64,000 nucleotides of DNA. Source: Tetranychus cinnabarinus (Eukaryota; Arthropoda; Arachnida; Trombidiformes; Tetranychidae). Positions within the stretch are counted from its first letter, which is position 1; every line of letters starts with the position of its first letter. Position numbers and translations under genes: made by a program. Of this stretch, positions 37,856 to 49,640 are shown piece after piece. The stretch spans positions 2,480,001-2,544,000 of the forward strand of contig WHVY01000007.1 of the NCBI GenBank assembly GCA_022266195.1, read 5' to 3'. Under the pieces are notes generated by a model, which saw nothing but the letters and a program-made list of their open reading frames with translations, did not search any database and had not been told where the DNA came from.

Positions 37856-40800
37856 TCAGGAATCATTTTTCCAAATGGACTTCATTTGGTACATGCTTAA
37901 TGAACTTATTGTACAATCGGTACATTCAATTGAGATAAGATCATAGGGTTGGGTTGGAAAGACAAGGTAAGTAAAGGAAGAGAGACCTTTGTCGTAAAAG
38001 AGTTCGACGGCTGACGAATCGAAAAACAGATCGACAGAGAGTTGAGGACTGGGTAAGATGCGGGAACCTCGAATTAGTTTGGTGAAGTCGGAAGAAAAGT
38101 TTGCCACCCCGGATTGACTTCGATCTACTTCGATTCGGAGATTGTCCAAATTCATAGTAACCTGTTCGCCGCTTGCTTGGTTCATTAGTTTTATTTTGAC
38201 GGCACCGAAACTTGTACGGTTAGACTTGAAGCTGCACTCTAAATGGTATCGATCTGAGTTGTGCTGAATGGCCAATGATTCAGTTACTGGTTCACCTTTG
38301 AATTCGTATAAAAGGGATTCTCGCAAGTTTTTAACGTCGTCGATTGGAAAGGTTTGCACATGATAATCATTATCACTCGTCTTTACCAATTCCATGGATC
38401 GAGGTAGAGTCATCTGTCCTCTCCATGGTGTGGTCGGCTCATTGGCAGCATAGTTCCAGTTGTTCATCCATGCAACCATGGTAGGTTTGGGTGAAGGAAT
38501 GTTGGTGTACATAGCAGCAGCATAATTGTCTGGACCCCAGTCTAACCAGAGAACTCGATCGGCCGGATTTTCGTTTATGAATCGTGTTCCATCAAAAGTT
38601 CCAACAAAGTATTGGGTTGCTGAACCAACAGTTGGACCTCCTGGATTGATACTTATTAACAGTACCCAAAGTTCACGACCATCGACCTCAAATCGTATCA
38701 AAGCTGGACATTCCCAGACACCTCCATGTGAACCTTGACTTGGCTTCTCTCCAAAACTGCTCAAATAGGTCCAATCAATTAGATTTGTTGACTTGTAAAA
38801 CATGGCTGCATCACCAGCGGCAAGTGACATGATGTAGCCATCGCCATATTTAAGGAGAGAAGGGTCACGGAAATTAGGTTTTGATGGGTCAACCAGGATT
38901 GGGTTCTTTTCATAATTGTTGAATGTAATGCCATCATAGCTGTAAGCCAAGTGTTGGGTCTGTGGAGTTGGTGATGAGTCGTTGCTTCGGGTAAATATTG
39001 CAACCAAAACATTTGAATTTGCCGTTTTCTGGAAAAGTATTAGGAAAATAAATGATTAATAAATTGTACAGATAAAGCACGAACAAATGAACTGCAATTT
39101 TCTCAATTTTTAGACTGTCTTTTCACTGACAACGCTTTTGTAAAAAACATTGAACTTTGGTTTTCAGTTTGCACATCAAACTCAGATGATCAAAAGACCA
39201 GAAAAATAAATGCTTTATCTTTACTTTGGTAATGTTATCAACTATCAAAATTGTATTAAGGTGTCCCATGAATCCTGATACTTGGTTTTTTTTGAATAAC
39301 TTTTTTATTATTTTTTCGATTTACATGAAATTTCATATTCAAGTAATATATTCTCCCTCGTTTTCGATTACTCGTTTCCAACGATCTGGTAAGTCCCGAA
39401 CCCCGTGCATCAGGTCATTTTCGTTAAGGTCACTTACGACGGACTCAAGAGCGGTTTCGAATTCTGACCAATCTTCGTGATGAACACCACGGAGGCGCCT
39501 TTTAAGTTGACCAAAACAGTTGAAGTCCAGGGGCGATATATCGGGGGAATATGCGGGGTGCGGCCAAACTGTAATTCCCTTTCTGTCCAAAAAAGACTTA
39601 ATATCGCTACTTTTATGGGGTCTAGCATTATCGTGTAAAATATATGGACGTCGATGATTGTTTTTTGCAATCCAACATAGAAGTTTATCGGCTAGAAACT
39701 TTTTGTATACTTCACTGGTCACGGTGGTTTTTGGTGGAAGCAGGCTATAAAAACAAATGCCTTGCCAATCCATGGCCATTATAAGCATTCGCTTATCCCC
39801 GTGAATGTTTTCACGTACTGCTGTTTCAGGTTGTTCCCCTGGATAACACCATTGCCGCTGTTGTGACCTATCAGGTGCCATATAAAGGGAAACCCAGGTT
39901 TCATCGATGGTTACAGTCTTTTCTAAAATTTCTGGGTCATCGAAATGGGTTTTCAGGTTGAATCTGCACGTTATTACGCGGTTTTCAAGTTGCGTTTCAT
40001 TCAATTCATGGGGGACCCATTTTCCCATCTTTTTCTTCATTTTCAAATCTGTTCGAATATATCGCTGAATGGTTGACCTAGGGATTCCAGTTTTTGACGA
40101 AAGTGACCTTAATGACCAGTGTCTTGAATCAAGAAATGCAATTTTAACCTGCTCAATCCTATCTTTTTTTTCATCAGGTTCTTTATGACTTCCTGTTCTT
40201 TTATCTTTTATATCTAATTCGCCTTTTCTGAATTGACCACAAAATCTTTTAATTGTAGCTTCACTGTAGGCACTTGTATCAATCAATTTCTTGAGCTTTC
40301 CGTGAATTATTCCCGGAGATTCACCTAAAAAGTGACACATTCTAATAAAACTACGTTGATCATAGTCAGTTATGACATCTTTTAAAGTTGGGGTAGACAT
40401 TTTTGATTTGAGTTCGAAAATCGTTCGACGATATGAAAGAGGAGTAAATTCTACCCTTGACCGCCAATTTTGGTTACCCTAGCAACAAGGGTTGAAGCGC
40501 AACATTCAAAAGATGAAGTATCAGGATTCATGGGACACCTTAATAAGTGACCATCAATGAGTGAATGAAAAGACATAAAGATTCTGTAGTCATGGCTTGG
40601 ATACAAATGTGAACTTTTCATTTGTTCAACTATTATCATAATTAGGAAATGAACAAAAAAAGCAAGTAAACTGATTGGCGAACAAAGTTCATTGATAAAA
40701 AATCTCAGTTGGACTTTTTCAGTTTGGATGCTAAAAAAGTGGTGAATCTTGAGCAGCCTCTGATTGTGAAAGGGAAAGAGGAAACAATAAAGGTTAACTT

Positions 40801-41773
40801 TATCAATAGATATTGGTTGAACCGTTATGGCTAGAGGAAGATGAATGGGTTTGGACAAATGGTGAGAAATGAAAGAGAAGTAAAATGATCTGAAAATGGG
40901 AAAAAAACAAAGAATAATTTAGTTATCGAGAAATTATTCTGAGGACATTTATTGTATTGACCTTGAACTGGTAAGACAGTAAAGTGAGTGAGATTAGATA
41001 ATATTATTAGATGGGAGATGGAGGAAAATGATGATGATGAGCAAAAAGAATGGAACAGATTATTGATTATCTTCACTCAATTGATCAATGGAAACAATTT
41101 ACTATTTTCAATTGAATTGGGTTCCAGCACATTGATTACAATGTTATTGGGTTGTCTATTTTGCTTCTGGTAAACAGTTGAAGCTTTCATCAAATGAAAT
41201 AAACATAACAATAATAATGGCAGCAATAACCGAAAGCGATATAAACAAATACAATTGAAATAACACCCAAGTAAAGACAAGAACTTTTAAAGTGAAAAGT
41301 GAAAAGTCAATTCAAGTGAAAAGATAGTCAAGAGTGAAAGCAATTGGTGTAAAGGGAGAGATGAGAGTTGACAGTCTTACCTGAAGACCAGTTATGTTGG
41401 TTGAGTCAATAACAGCCGAGCCTGAAAAGGCTGCTCCAACCTGGTCAGGATACAAGGCAATGGGCTCATTTTCCCACCGTAAAAGGTCACTCGATGTAGC
41501 ATGGCCCCAGTGCATAGGACCCCATACCAGTGAGTCTGGATGATATTGATAAAACAAATGGTATTTACCATTGGAATAAGTCAATCCATTTGGATCGTTG
41601 ATCCATGAAGTTGGAGGTGAAAAGTGATACTGAGGCCTCCACTTTTCCCCATAAACTTTACTCTCGATGTTCCCTTGCATCGGCATTCCTTGGCTCAACT
41701 GAATTGTATCAAGTGAACAATCACTTAGCAGGATAATCAATGTTATCCAAGAATAAACCAATTTGTTTACCAT
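37856..41773 (-). CDS. GH32 beta-fructosidase (invertase/levanase type), copy A
   Basis: Two exons: 41773-41381 (131 codons) and 39028-37856 (390 codons plus stop). They are joined by a phase-0 GT-AG intron (CTTCAG|GTAAG ... TTTTCCAG|AAAACG), giving 521 aa. GH32 enzymes hydrolyse beta-fructosidic bonds of sucrose or fructans with retention. The catalytic triad is present: Asp60 in WINDPNG (nucleophile), Asp186 in RDP (transition-state stabiliser) and Glu237 in WECP (acid/base). FSGS at 116-119 and WMNNWNYA are also family motifs. The N-terminal propeller is followed by a C-terminal beta-sandwich region (about 380-521). A hydrophobic N terminus (about 5-18) predicts secretion, probably to the gut. 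GH32 is mainly bacterial, fungal and plant; the spider-mite genes are regarded as horizontally acquired, and the intron shows adaptation to the host. The intron carries a mariner insertion. Unlike copy B it has DWG instead of DYG in the 'LDxGPDNYAA' stretch. Confidence 0.9.
39256..39283 (+). repeat. Mariner terminal inverted repeat (left)
   Basis: Exact complement of 40516-40543. It abuts the TA target duplication at 39254-39255. Confidence 0.95.
39339..40400 (-). CDS. Mariner transposase (DD34D), intact
   Basis: A 353-aa transposase that would cut and paste the surrounding element at TA sites in the nucleus. The N-terminal half has two helix-turn-helix-like regions for inverted-repeat binding (about 10-55 and 85-115), then the WVPHEL linker motif. 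The catalytic core shows Asp in TIDETW, Asp in ILHDNARPH and Asp in YSPDISPLDF. There are 34 residues between the second and third Asp, the mariner DD34D spacing. It starts at ATG (40398-40400) and has no internal stop, which is unusual since most mariner copies in animal genomes are broken. The length fits the family (about 340-355 aa). Whether it is expressed is unknown. Confidence 0.93.
   Translation of the reverse strand: MSTPTLKDVITDYDQRSFIRMCHFLGESPGIIHGKLKKLIDTSAYSEATIKRFCGQFRKGELDIKDKRTGSHKEPDEKKDRIEQVKIAFLDSRHWSLRSLSSKTGIPRSTIQRYIRTDLKMKKKMGKWVPHELNETQLENRVITCRFNLKTHFDDPEILEKTVTIDETWVSLYMAPDRSQQRQWCYPGEQPETAVRENIHGDKRMLIMAMDWQGICFYSLLPPKTTVTSEVYKKFLADKLLCWIAKNNHRRPYILHDNARPHKSSDIKSFLDRKGITVWPHPAYSPDISPLDFNCFGQLKRRLRGVHHEDWSEFETALESVVSDLNENDLMHGVRDLPDRWKRVIENEGEYIT
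40516..40543 (-). repeat. Mariner terminal inverted repeat (right)
   Basis: Exact complement of 39256-39283. It abuts the TA target duplication at 40544-40545. Confidence 0.95.
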
Positions 41774-43664
41774 ATTGTCCTTGTGTGTTCTAGTTTATTG
41801 CTTAGATAATCACAATTTACACTTGATTATGAATCAAATATTTGATAGCAAACTAGTGTTTACAAAACGTATTTTCTGTCTGTGTGTGTGTAAGGTCGAA
41901 TAAAGTTTCTTTTGAAAGTCATAAAACAAGATTAATTAGAGGCGACTTTTTATGCTGTAAATAACGAAGTCAACTTTTACAACTTTTTACATTAAATGTT
42001 ATTGCTTGTTGAACAAGAGTAACAAAAGTTGACGTAAAAATATTCAACTTGTTAATGGTTAATTATGGTTTATAATGGATGTAATGAGATGAGCATAATA
42101 ATGTTAATGTTAATGATGATCAACTGAAACTGAATGTAAATGGTAAATTGAAAGAAACTGTAAAGGTAAATTCAACTGTCATCTGAATCAATATGAACGG
42201 GTTAACAGATGAAACTAAATTTAATGATCAACATTTTTATATCAAGCAAACTTTTCATTATGCAATTGATTGCAAATAACAAAATAGTTAATTATTAGAG
42301 AGGAGGAGTTGATAGACATTGATAACATTAAATGTATTATTATTCTTTCAAATTTCAGATAATTTCATCTTCTGTCTAGTTTTCAGTCAAATTGGTAAAC
42401 ATTTTTTTTCGTTGCTCAAAAAAGTGTTATTGTTCCATGAAAAGTGAATACGGAAGGAAAAAAGAAATGAATTTATTTGAAAATCTCGTAAAATTTAGAT
42501 AACTTTTGGCACCAATGTTGTTTCTCTCCATAATATGAATTTTCCATTCTTTTATTATCTTCTCACCATTGTTCTGTATCAGTAATCAGAGTTTTGTTCT
42601 GTTCATCTGATGATACACTTTCTGTGATAACTTTTATTTCCAACGTAATTATCGATTTCCATGTAAAGCTGAACAATCATTTGCTTTGCAATTTTAAACT
42701 TTATTTGTTTAGTTTTTCTTGCAAACCATTTAAAATTGCAATTTCAACCTGAATTACATGATATTTTTTTTCTGACTAAACATTTGATTTCTCTTTTTTT
42801 CTCCATTCTAATGGAATGAAAATTAGATGAAATGTTATCCAAAAAAGCAATTTAAATCAAACAGTTGATCAATTAAGTGACTTGAACCACCTTGCTAATG
42901 ATTACAGGGTAAAGTATGAACCAGTGAGTGGGTGATGATTATGGAGTTAATAGGGAAAACAGGGTTTTTAATGTCAATTGGATCAACATAAAGTTAACCA
43001 TGAAATGAAATTAATTTGATTTTTTGTTTCTCTAGTCTTTTATGTTCATCCAATTTCATCTTTTATTCAATTTTTATTTACTTTCAGTTTGTTTTCAAAT
43101 GAACTTTTAACTTTTTACTAATGCAAATTTCCGCCAAAAATTAATATTGTATCTGATGAGCAACAATTGAATTTATCTCGAGTTTTCATGAGAATTGAAA
43201 AACTTTTGTCCATCACATTTGGTGAAAATATGTCATTTAATATTGAGTTTGCCTTATTGATCTTGCGAGCTTATATAAACTTGAAATGTCAATTTATTGA
43301 AATGCAAGACTGTTGCAAGTCTAATGTCATGATAAGCCAATGAACATTTTTTTCATTTTTTTCCATTAAGATACAATTCATACACAAGTGAACATTTCAA
43401 TTGAAATTGATTTTTTCTTACTTCATTGTCCAGTTTCTAAGTCCAGTAAGTGAAAACAATTTTGTTTGGTTATTGAAATCAGAAAAACAAAAAGTGAATC
43501 AAAAAGAAACAAAAATTGATCAAAATTGATTTTCCATCATTTCTTTTTCATACACTTCATAACAATTTGATTTGCAATGAAATTCTGATAAACTTCGTGT
43601 GGGTAAGAAGAATGTTTAATATACTGACTTTAATGAAACATCATGTGAACCTGTTGGGTTAACT
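41774..43664. other. 5' flank of GH32 copy A and copy-A-specific DNA
   Basis: This is the promoter side of copy A (transcribed leftwards). About 41780-41868 and 42236-42350 match the copy B flank. The ~360 bp between them and the 1.3 kb after 42350 do not. A TG microsatellite lies at 41880-41892. No core promoter element could be assigned confidently, and no gene is supported. Confidence 0.5.
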
Positions 43665-43925
43665 CTTCAGTTGAATTTCCCTTTAGATTCCGTTCTCTAC
43701 CCACAATCACAGTTTCATTGTTCAATTGAGATAATTGGTTGAGAAACAAAAATCAAGAGCAATCGCCATTTTCAATGTCGTCGAGATAAAATCTTTGCTG
43801 ATTCACAGAATTATCCTGAAAATTCATGCATTAGCAGAATGGGCTAGTAGTGCAAACAAAAAGCACAAGAAACTATTCGTCATCTGCGTGGACCAACTGA
43901 GAAAAGAATCTTTATCTTTATAATT
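43665..43925 (+). pseudogene. Unrecognised coding-like remnant shared by both duplication units
   Basis: From 43672 the sequence parallels 59656-59905 of unit B. A reading with LNFPLDSVLYPQSQFHCSIE and, in another frame, AEWASSANKKHKKLFVICV is visible in both copies. The two parts lie in different frames, separated by stop codons and indels. I do not recognise the protein. It looks like the remains of a gene that was next to the GH32 gene before duplication. Confidence 0.3.
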
Positions 43926-44429
43926 CCATTGAATTTTATTTTCAGTCTTACTCATTGTTTCTTGTGTTCAGATAATCTCCGATCAATTCCATGAATCTCA
44001 TGGGTTGCACCGATCATTATCAAGGTTTTGGTGTTTTCCATAACAAATCAATTTCCATTCAGATAACAAATCATGCAGACAGTTCTGATTAGCTCAACTA
44101 GATAATTCAATATTTAGTTACATTTTGTCATTTCTTAGTTTCATACAAAACTTTTCCATCCAAACATTATGCATTCGGCCAACACTGTAATTGACTTTTT
44201 TTGCATTCAATCAATTAGCTCATTTCAAGTCGAGTATCCAATTCATTGTCTAATAGTTTAATAATAAACGAGAAAATGCAATAACTTTCCATAAGAATCG
44301 CAATTTGTGTCAAACATTGACTTCTTTATTCAGTATTTATCACCACGTTATTAACAGCAGCTAAAAGTTCCACTTGTATTTCCATTATTAAAGGGATAAA
44401 TTCACTGGGTTACCAATTAGATACTTGAT

Positions 44430-44449
44430 TCATTTGATTAATCAAATGA
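44430..44449. repeat. Perfect 20-bp palindrome conserved in both units
   Basis: TCATTTGATTAATCAAATGA reads identically on both strands and is unchanged in unit B (60399-60418), although flanking bases differ. It could be a homodimer-binding site or simply a cruciform-forming sequence. Confidence 0.5.
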
Positions 44450-44620
44450 TTCGACGTATCCTTGAACAATCAAGGGTAATGTAAAGAAAGGAGGAAAAAA
44501 GATGTTGATAAAAAAACAGGATCAATGGGCCATAGAGAGTGTTTTATCATCACGCGTTTTGAATACAAGTTGATTACGCATTGATATAACTATTGATAGT
44601 AGATATTGTTTCAAGTTAAT

Positions 44621-47125
44621 CAAGTTTCACAGTTTATCGTAATCATTGAATTCTGATGAAGAGCAGAAATGGAAAGGATAAAAAGAAGGAAAAAACTGCT
44701 GAACCAGTAAATAGTAAATAAATAGTAAAGTAAGGTTCGATATTAATGTTTATATTGGCTGGATATTCATTGCAAGCTGATCAACAAGACCAACAAATTA
44801 TCGTTAACAAGGTAACAGTTTTTTGTAATCTTGTTAAAAGGTGTTACAAATCAACAAAGTAAGGCAATAATACATATAATCATGATGATGGACTTCTCTC
44901 CATCTTTTTTGTATCATTTTACTGCTAACAGAACTGTAAGATATAATTGAATATAATTGATGAAGCTGAGTAAACACTGTTTATAATATTGTATTAATAA
45001 GTATAATAATGCTCAACATAACAATGGTAAGTGCGAAAAAAAGAAATCCCTTTTGAATAGTTGGCTGATGGGTTGGCTGATGAATCGAGAAAGGTAAAAG
45101 TGAAAATTGGTCGAATTGAATTAAGGGTTAAAGGGCGATTTTGTTTCAACTGACTATGGTCTTGTCTTTGATGATCATGATGTTGAGGTGAAAAAAACCT
45201 TTCCTCTGGTCTCTATTTATTGTTTGTATTTGCGTTCATCTGTTGTTGATATAAGGTTCGATTGTGAGGTGAACACTCACAGTGAGACTGCAACACTTTT
45301 TGCTACTTTCATCTTGAGCAAATAATGTTTCATCAAAGCATTTGTTGTTATTTTTCTTTGCCTATTCCATCATCTGGTGTTTTGATGAAAAAAAAAGGAA
45401 TTGTTGAGTAAACAATTGATCAATGATGATAATGGATATTATCATTACCAGAGGAAACCTTTAATACTGGGATGAATTTGATGAACACAATAACTGGACA
45501 TCTTTGCACTTTGTTTTTCATCCTGCCAATATGAAGGTTTCTTGCGACCTTATTTCATTCATCGCCAACATTTTTTGGCTATATCCAGGAGAAACTCAAT
45601 CATCTGAATATTCCAATGATTAAAGTTGATTTGGTTCTTAACAAGAATTTCTCATGTATCTCCGTAAGCCGAAAGTACAGAACCATGTTTATTGATGCAG
45701 GATGCAAATCGAATAGGGGAAATTGTCTATCGTCAAATCAGTTTAATTCATAAATCAGAGACAAATTTGCGTTAACTACGAAAATGAATTCGGTAATTGT
45801 ATAAGTCAAACCGTTAGCAAGAAACGAGATCACTTTAAAAGCACAATACATATCTATGAGTGCCAAAAGTGGCTTAAAAGTAAAATTAATCATAATTAAG
45901 CCCTTTGCTTGATTGTGCGGAAACACGGTAATCCTCTTTACTTTTTTAATCTTAAAATCTTGTTACCGGAAGCAAAATAATTAACAAATCTATTCTAACT
46001 TAGGTGAGACACTGCGAATGATGAGTAGTAAACTGTTGTAATTTGAATCGATTATTCCAGGAGACTTACAATATAGTTTAATCTTGTTTTGGGAATAATT
46101 GGTAAAATCTTTTCATGAACACTTCATGACAATTTTTGGTTCATTATTTTCTCACTCAATGTTTCAATTGATTAGATTCTCAGTTGGATTCAAGAATTAA
46201 GAATGAAAAACAAAACGTTGAATCAATCATTTAACTCCTAATAATGGAGAAGAACATTGTCCATTATTCCATTTTTCCTGTAATTGATTGAATAGTGAAT
46301 GCAAGTAAACTAGAGGGTGAAGTATTAGTTTAAACTTTCGATGACAGAACCGACAATTTTCCAGCTCAATTTTTGCATTGAGAAAGATTAAATGCTCTGA
46401 CGGACTGGCTTTTTATACCTTACCCCTTCGACGCGTATAACATCTGAATAAAGAGGTTTGGACTCAACAATAAAGTATCAAGTAATCAAACGCTCACATT
46501 ATTCATAATTCAATTGTTCAATAATCGCTTATTTCAAGAGCAAGTCGTTAAAAAGTAAGCTGAAAAATTGGCTTATTCATGCAAATTGTCCAACAAAGTG
46601 AAATTTTAATGGACACTATTGGTCCAAATGTTTTTCCTTTGGTTGCGAAAGATGATTTATAACCAATAAAGTTGAATGCTGAAACAACATTTAAGGCAGA
46701 CATTTTCATTGCTCGACCAGCATTACTTTGTTGCTTTATTCAAAATTGACCTTCTATTAATAGTCTCACCTTGCCGATTATTTAATCTGATGTCTGATTG
46801 GATTTTTTGGTCCTCTTTCTGTTTTTATCCATCTCTGTCTACTTATTGCCAAACTTGATTATATTGATCATTTGATCAATCAATGAACATAAAATGATGC
46901 TTCATTTAACACTCATTTGGGTTGAATTTTATTTCTTTTTCTTGTTTCTTCATCATCATCATTTCACCCATGATTATTGAGCATCCATTCTTTGTCATTT
47001 GAACGCAAAAAAGGAAGAAAAAGTTTCATTATAATCAAGTAAATATTGTTAAAAATCATTGCATTTCTTTTTTTCTGTTCTGATGTTGATGTATCACTCT
47101 GTCTGCTTGTTGATTACCCTTTGAT
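44621..47125. other. Non-coding stretch right of unit A
   Basis: No gene supported. Open frames are short and without motifs. It lacks a counterpart in unit B, where the shared sequence jumps from about 60590 to the repeat at 60660. Confidence 0.5.
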
Positions 47126-47260
47126 TATACAATTTTTTGCCTTTCATCTTCTGTTTATTGCTTTTACTTTCTGTTGTTTTGACGTTTTGTATTTCGCCTT
47201 AGAAGAAGTTTGTTAGAGACAAAATGCTTTTCTTATTCAATCATGATTAATCATGGTTAT
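47126..47260 (+). repeat. Repeat R, partial copy 1
   Basis: The stretch from 'tgcctttcatcttctgttta' through 'ttgacgttttgtatttcgcc' to 'atcatgattaatcatggtta' matches 60666-60843. The second half also matches 55720-55793. The match stops at about 47260. Confidence 0.75.
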
Positions 47261-47797
47261 TACGAGGTTGCTTCAATCGCTTTTCAATAGAATCTTGTGT
47301 TGGCAGAAGAATGAAAAGACATAAAAGATTTCGATCAACTTGATAATTAGTTTGATAGCGTCAAGAATAGGGCTTAAAAATTAATCAATTATCACAATTA
47401 TTATTCAATAGCGTCAATAAATATATATTTTTATCAATTTCTCATCAATGAGCTTCTGATTAGCTGTCCAAGCAGATCGAAGGAATCAATTGAATGGAAG
47501 AATTGATTGCATTTTAGTTTTACATCATTTTTCATCATATTTATTCGGTGATAATGGATCATCATCATTATAAATCATCAATAAAAGTATAAACTTGAAT
47601 GGAAATAAACTTTACTGTCGACATCTGGTGCATGTGAATGTCAACTGGAGTTGATCAATTTTATTGGGTTGAGTTTTGTTTGCTATAAACTATGAATCCA
47701 TTCAAATCGTCAAAAGTAATACTTAATTTACCATGAATAAATACAGCTTCGATATGCATCGACAAGTTTTTAACCGAAAAGCCATTTTTCTGTAAAG

Positions 47798-48310
47798 TCA
47801 AAGTACCAAATTTTTGCGTCAAAATTGTGGCCGAACGTAGAAAAAAAAGAAGTTTTTAAGAAAAAAATTACACAGTATGATAGCTCTGATTCAACTACAA
47901 CGACGAAAAATAGGAAACCTGTCTCATGCCCTCTGAGAAATTCATGAAAATTAGAACTGAGTGAAAAAATGTAGAATTTGGTTGATGTTTAATTGTTGGA
48001 CCAGTAATTTATGTAAAACATTGTTGGCAATTTAATTTATCAATCTATACAATATATAAAGTCAAACTATGAAATTTTCGCGGGAAGATTGTGGCCAAAC
48101 TAAACGGGTTCTAAAGGAAATTTTCACATAGGAAGAAAGCTCTCATTGAACTTCAATCGCAAATAATAGATCGAGCTTTCTCGGACTTCAGGATTTGCTG
48201 AGAAATTACCGTTCAAACAGGGTAGGGGAAAAAAGCAGAATCCGTATCTTTTACTAATGACTTTGGGGGAAAAACTTTTTGGTTATTCAGGTTGATGGTT
48301 TATTGTTGGT
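47798..48310. repeat. Diverged tandem duplication overlapping the Helitron 5' end
   Basis: 'aaagtcaaagtaccaaattt' with 'attgtggccgaac' near 47798-47840 recurs as 'aaagtcaaactatgaaattt' with 'attgtggccaaac' near 48058-48100. Later shared points are 'agctct' and 'ggttgatg..ttattgttgg' (47980 and 48290). Two related units of ~200-250 bp are therefore arranged head to tail. Confidence 0.5.
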
Positions 48311-48326
48311 TTAGAAGGATAGTTAA

Positions 48327-48735
48327 AACCGTCTTTCGAGTAAAGAGTTAAGTGAAAAATTGGTATTTTAATATTGCAAGTCGTATTATTAAGTTGTTAA
48401 AGTCAATTATTATTTGTATTTTGACCAATTGGTTAATTTGGACATTGGCTGGTTTAACAATTCAAAATCTGAACCAACATATTATTGGCAATTTTAAGGT
48501 ATTTATTAATAACCAAAATAAAAAATATATTATCTAAACATATAAAATATTTGGAGCTTTTGGTCCCAAAAATATTGATCCTCTCTACTTGATTTGAGTA
48601 CAATGGCCACCATTAACATGGTAAGTGTTGTTTGGACAACGTTTTTGATTTAGATTAGATTGGTTGCTGTTGTTAGCGCTTATTAGGAGTATATGTAAAA
48701 CTGTCTTTCGAGTAAAGAGTTTAGTAAAAATCTGG
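48327..48735 (+). repeat. Direct repeat pair 'gtctttcgagtaaagagtt'
   Basis: About 35 bp around 'gtctttcgagtaaagagtt' occurs at about 48327-48362 and again at 48697-48732, 370 bp apart, inside the Helitron 5' region. Confidence 0.6.
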
Positions 48736-48910
48736 TGCCTCGACTGTACTAAAAGAGACCTAAGTTTCAACTTTGTCCATTTTTACATAGTTTAGTAGCC
48801 ATGATTACACTACAGTCTTACAAATACAGTCTATAAATACAGTCTTCCAATTAACATCATTAGTACATGAATAGATAGTAATTTTCATTTTTTTCTTTCG
48901 TTTTATTACA

Positions 48911-49273
48911 GGGCATTAATTTGTATTGTTCGTTTTATTTAGTCATGAATTGTATTTTCTCGGTCACAAAAAGGAGTTGGAGGACATAGGAATGGATGCA
49001 AATTCTCTCATAACCATTATTTATGAATTCAACCGACCCATCAATGATGACTTGACATCTTTGTTCCATTTATTTGCATACAGACAAGGCCGGATAACTT
49101 GGCATTTTCGTCAAGTTTTGGATTATCTTTATTTGCTTTATAAACAGCCACTTGCAATATATAACGATATTGTTTCAATAAATTCGCATGTCTATTAATT
49201 TGTAGCAGAAATAGGAAAAGACTTGAGAAACCTCTTCGATGAGTTGTTGGATGATGTTGATGGTTTTGAATAG
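48911..49273 (+). pseudogene. Exon-like unit 1 of an unrecognised family (frame broken)
   Basis: A splice-acceptor-like tract (TTTCGTTTTATTACAG) precedes it. The body reads ELEDIGMDANSLITIIYEF, then TSLFHLFAYRQGRITWHFRQ and VLDYLYLLYKQPLAIYNDI, then an in-frame TAA at 49196-49198. The frame resumes as FVAEIGKDLRNLFDELL and ends ...GFE with TAG at 49271-49273. A frame change is also needed between the acceptor (ALICIVRF) and the body. Unit 2 shows the same order. I do not recognise the family. This looks like the terminal exon of a host gene, now disabled. Confidence 0.5.
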
Positions 49274-49640
49274 TTATCGTTGTTTCATTTGAATTTCATT
49301 AAATTGTCTATCTTTGATTTTTGAATTCTATTGATAATTTTTCGCAATTTTCCAGTTGAGAATTAAGAGTTAAATATTGTAGAAAACATTTCAGAAAAGT
49401 CAAAATTTAATTTTTAAAAATGATTTACTGATAACAAAAATTGTTGCATAATACACATTTTCATATCAGATTTGATTTCACTCACTTTTGTTTGATCTAT
49501 TCGTTGCCTCATTTTCACACAGAATTTGAACTAAAATATTTACTTTCTAATAAACAGCTTAAGTAATGAGCAATATTGATGTTCTTTTTTGCCTTTGAGA
49601 TCAAATAGTAATTTTCAAATGATTTTTAATTGAAATACAG

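Larger units (their letters stand above)
39256..40543 (-). mobile_element. Complete mariner element
   Basis: A 1,288-bp element with perfect 28-bp terminal inverted repeats (39256-39283 and 40516-40543, beginning TTAAGGTGTCCCATGAATCC), flanked by TA at 39254-39255 and 40544-40545. The homologous intron of copy B reads 'aaaattgtaagtgaccatc' with a single TA, which is the unoccupied site and fixes the ends exactly. The size and the DD34D transposase are typical of mariner. Identical inverted repeats and an undamaged reading frame suggest recent insertion. It is oriented like its host gene. Confidence 0.95.
39029..41380 (-). other. Intron of GH32 copy A
   Basis: This 2,352-bp GT-AG intron is at the same site and phase as the 807-bp intron of copy B. 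The extra length comes from the 1,288-bp mariner element plus its TA duplication and a ~270-bp segment at about 40905-41175 absent from copy B. Confidence 0.85.
37841..44620. repeat. Segmental duplication, unit A
   Basis: Homologous to 56936-60590. The left breakpoint is sharp: 'gaactttgttccttttcag' is shared, while the bases before it differ. It lies only 15 bp past the GH32 stop codon. On the right, similarity persists to the 'cgcattgatataactattga' stretch near 44578. Unit A is longer because of the mariner element (1.29 kb), a ~270-bp extra intron segment (about 40905-41175), a ~360-bp extra 5' flank segment (about 41870-42235) and ~1.3 kb at 42350-43665. Some of these may be losses in unit B instead. 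Confidence 0.85.

Noticed and set aside
38526..38738. Plus-strand frame in GH32 copy A
   Set aside because: Shadow of the GH32 exon. The equivalent stretch in copy B does not keep the frame.
40451..40858. Minus-strand frame spanning the mariner end and GH32 intron
   Set aside because: It crosses the transposon boundary and lies in intron sequence, and the corresponding frame in copy B has a different start and end.
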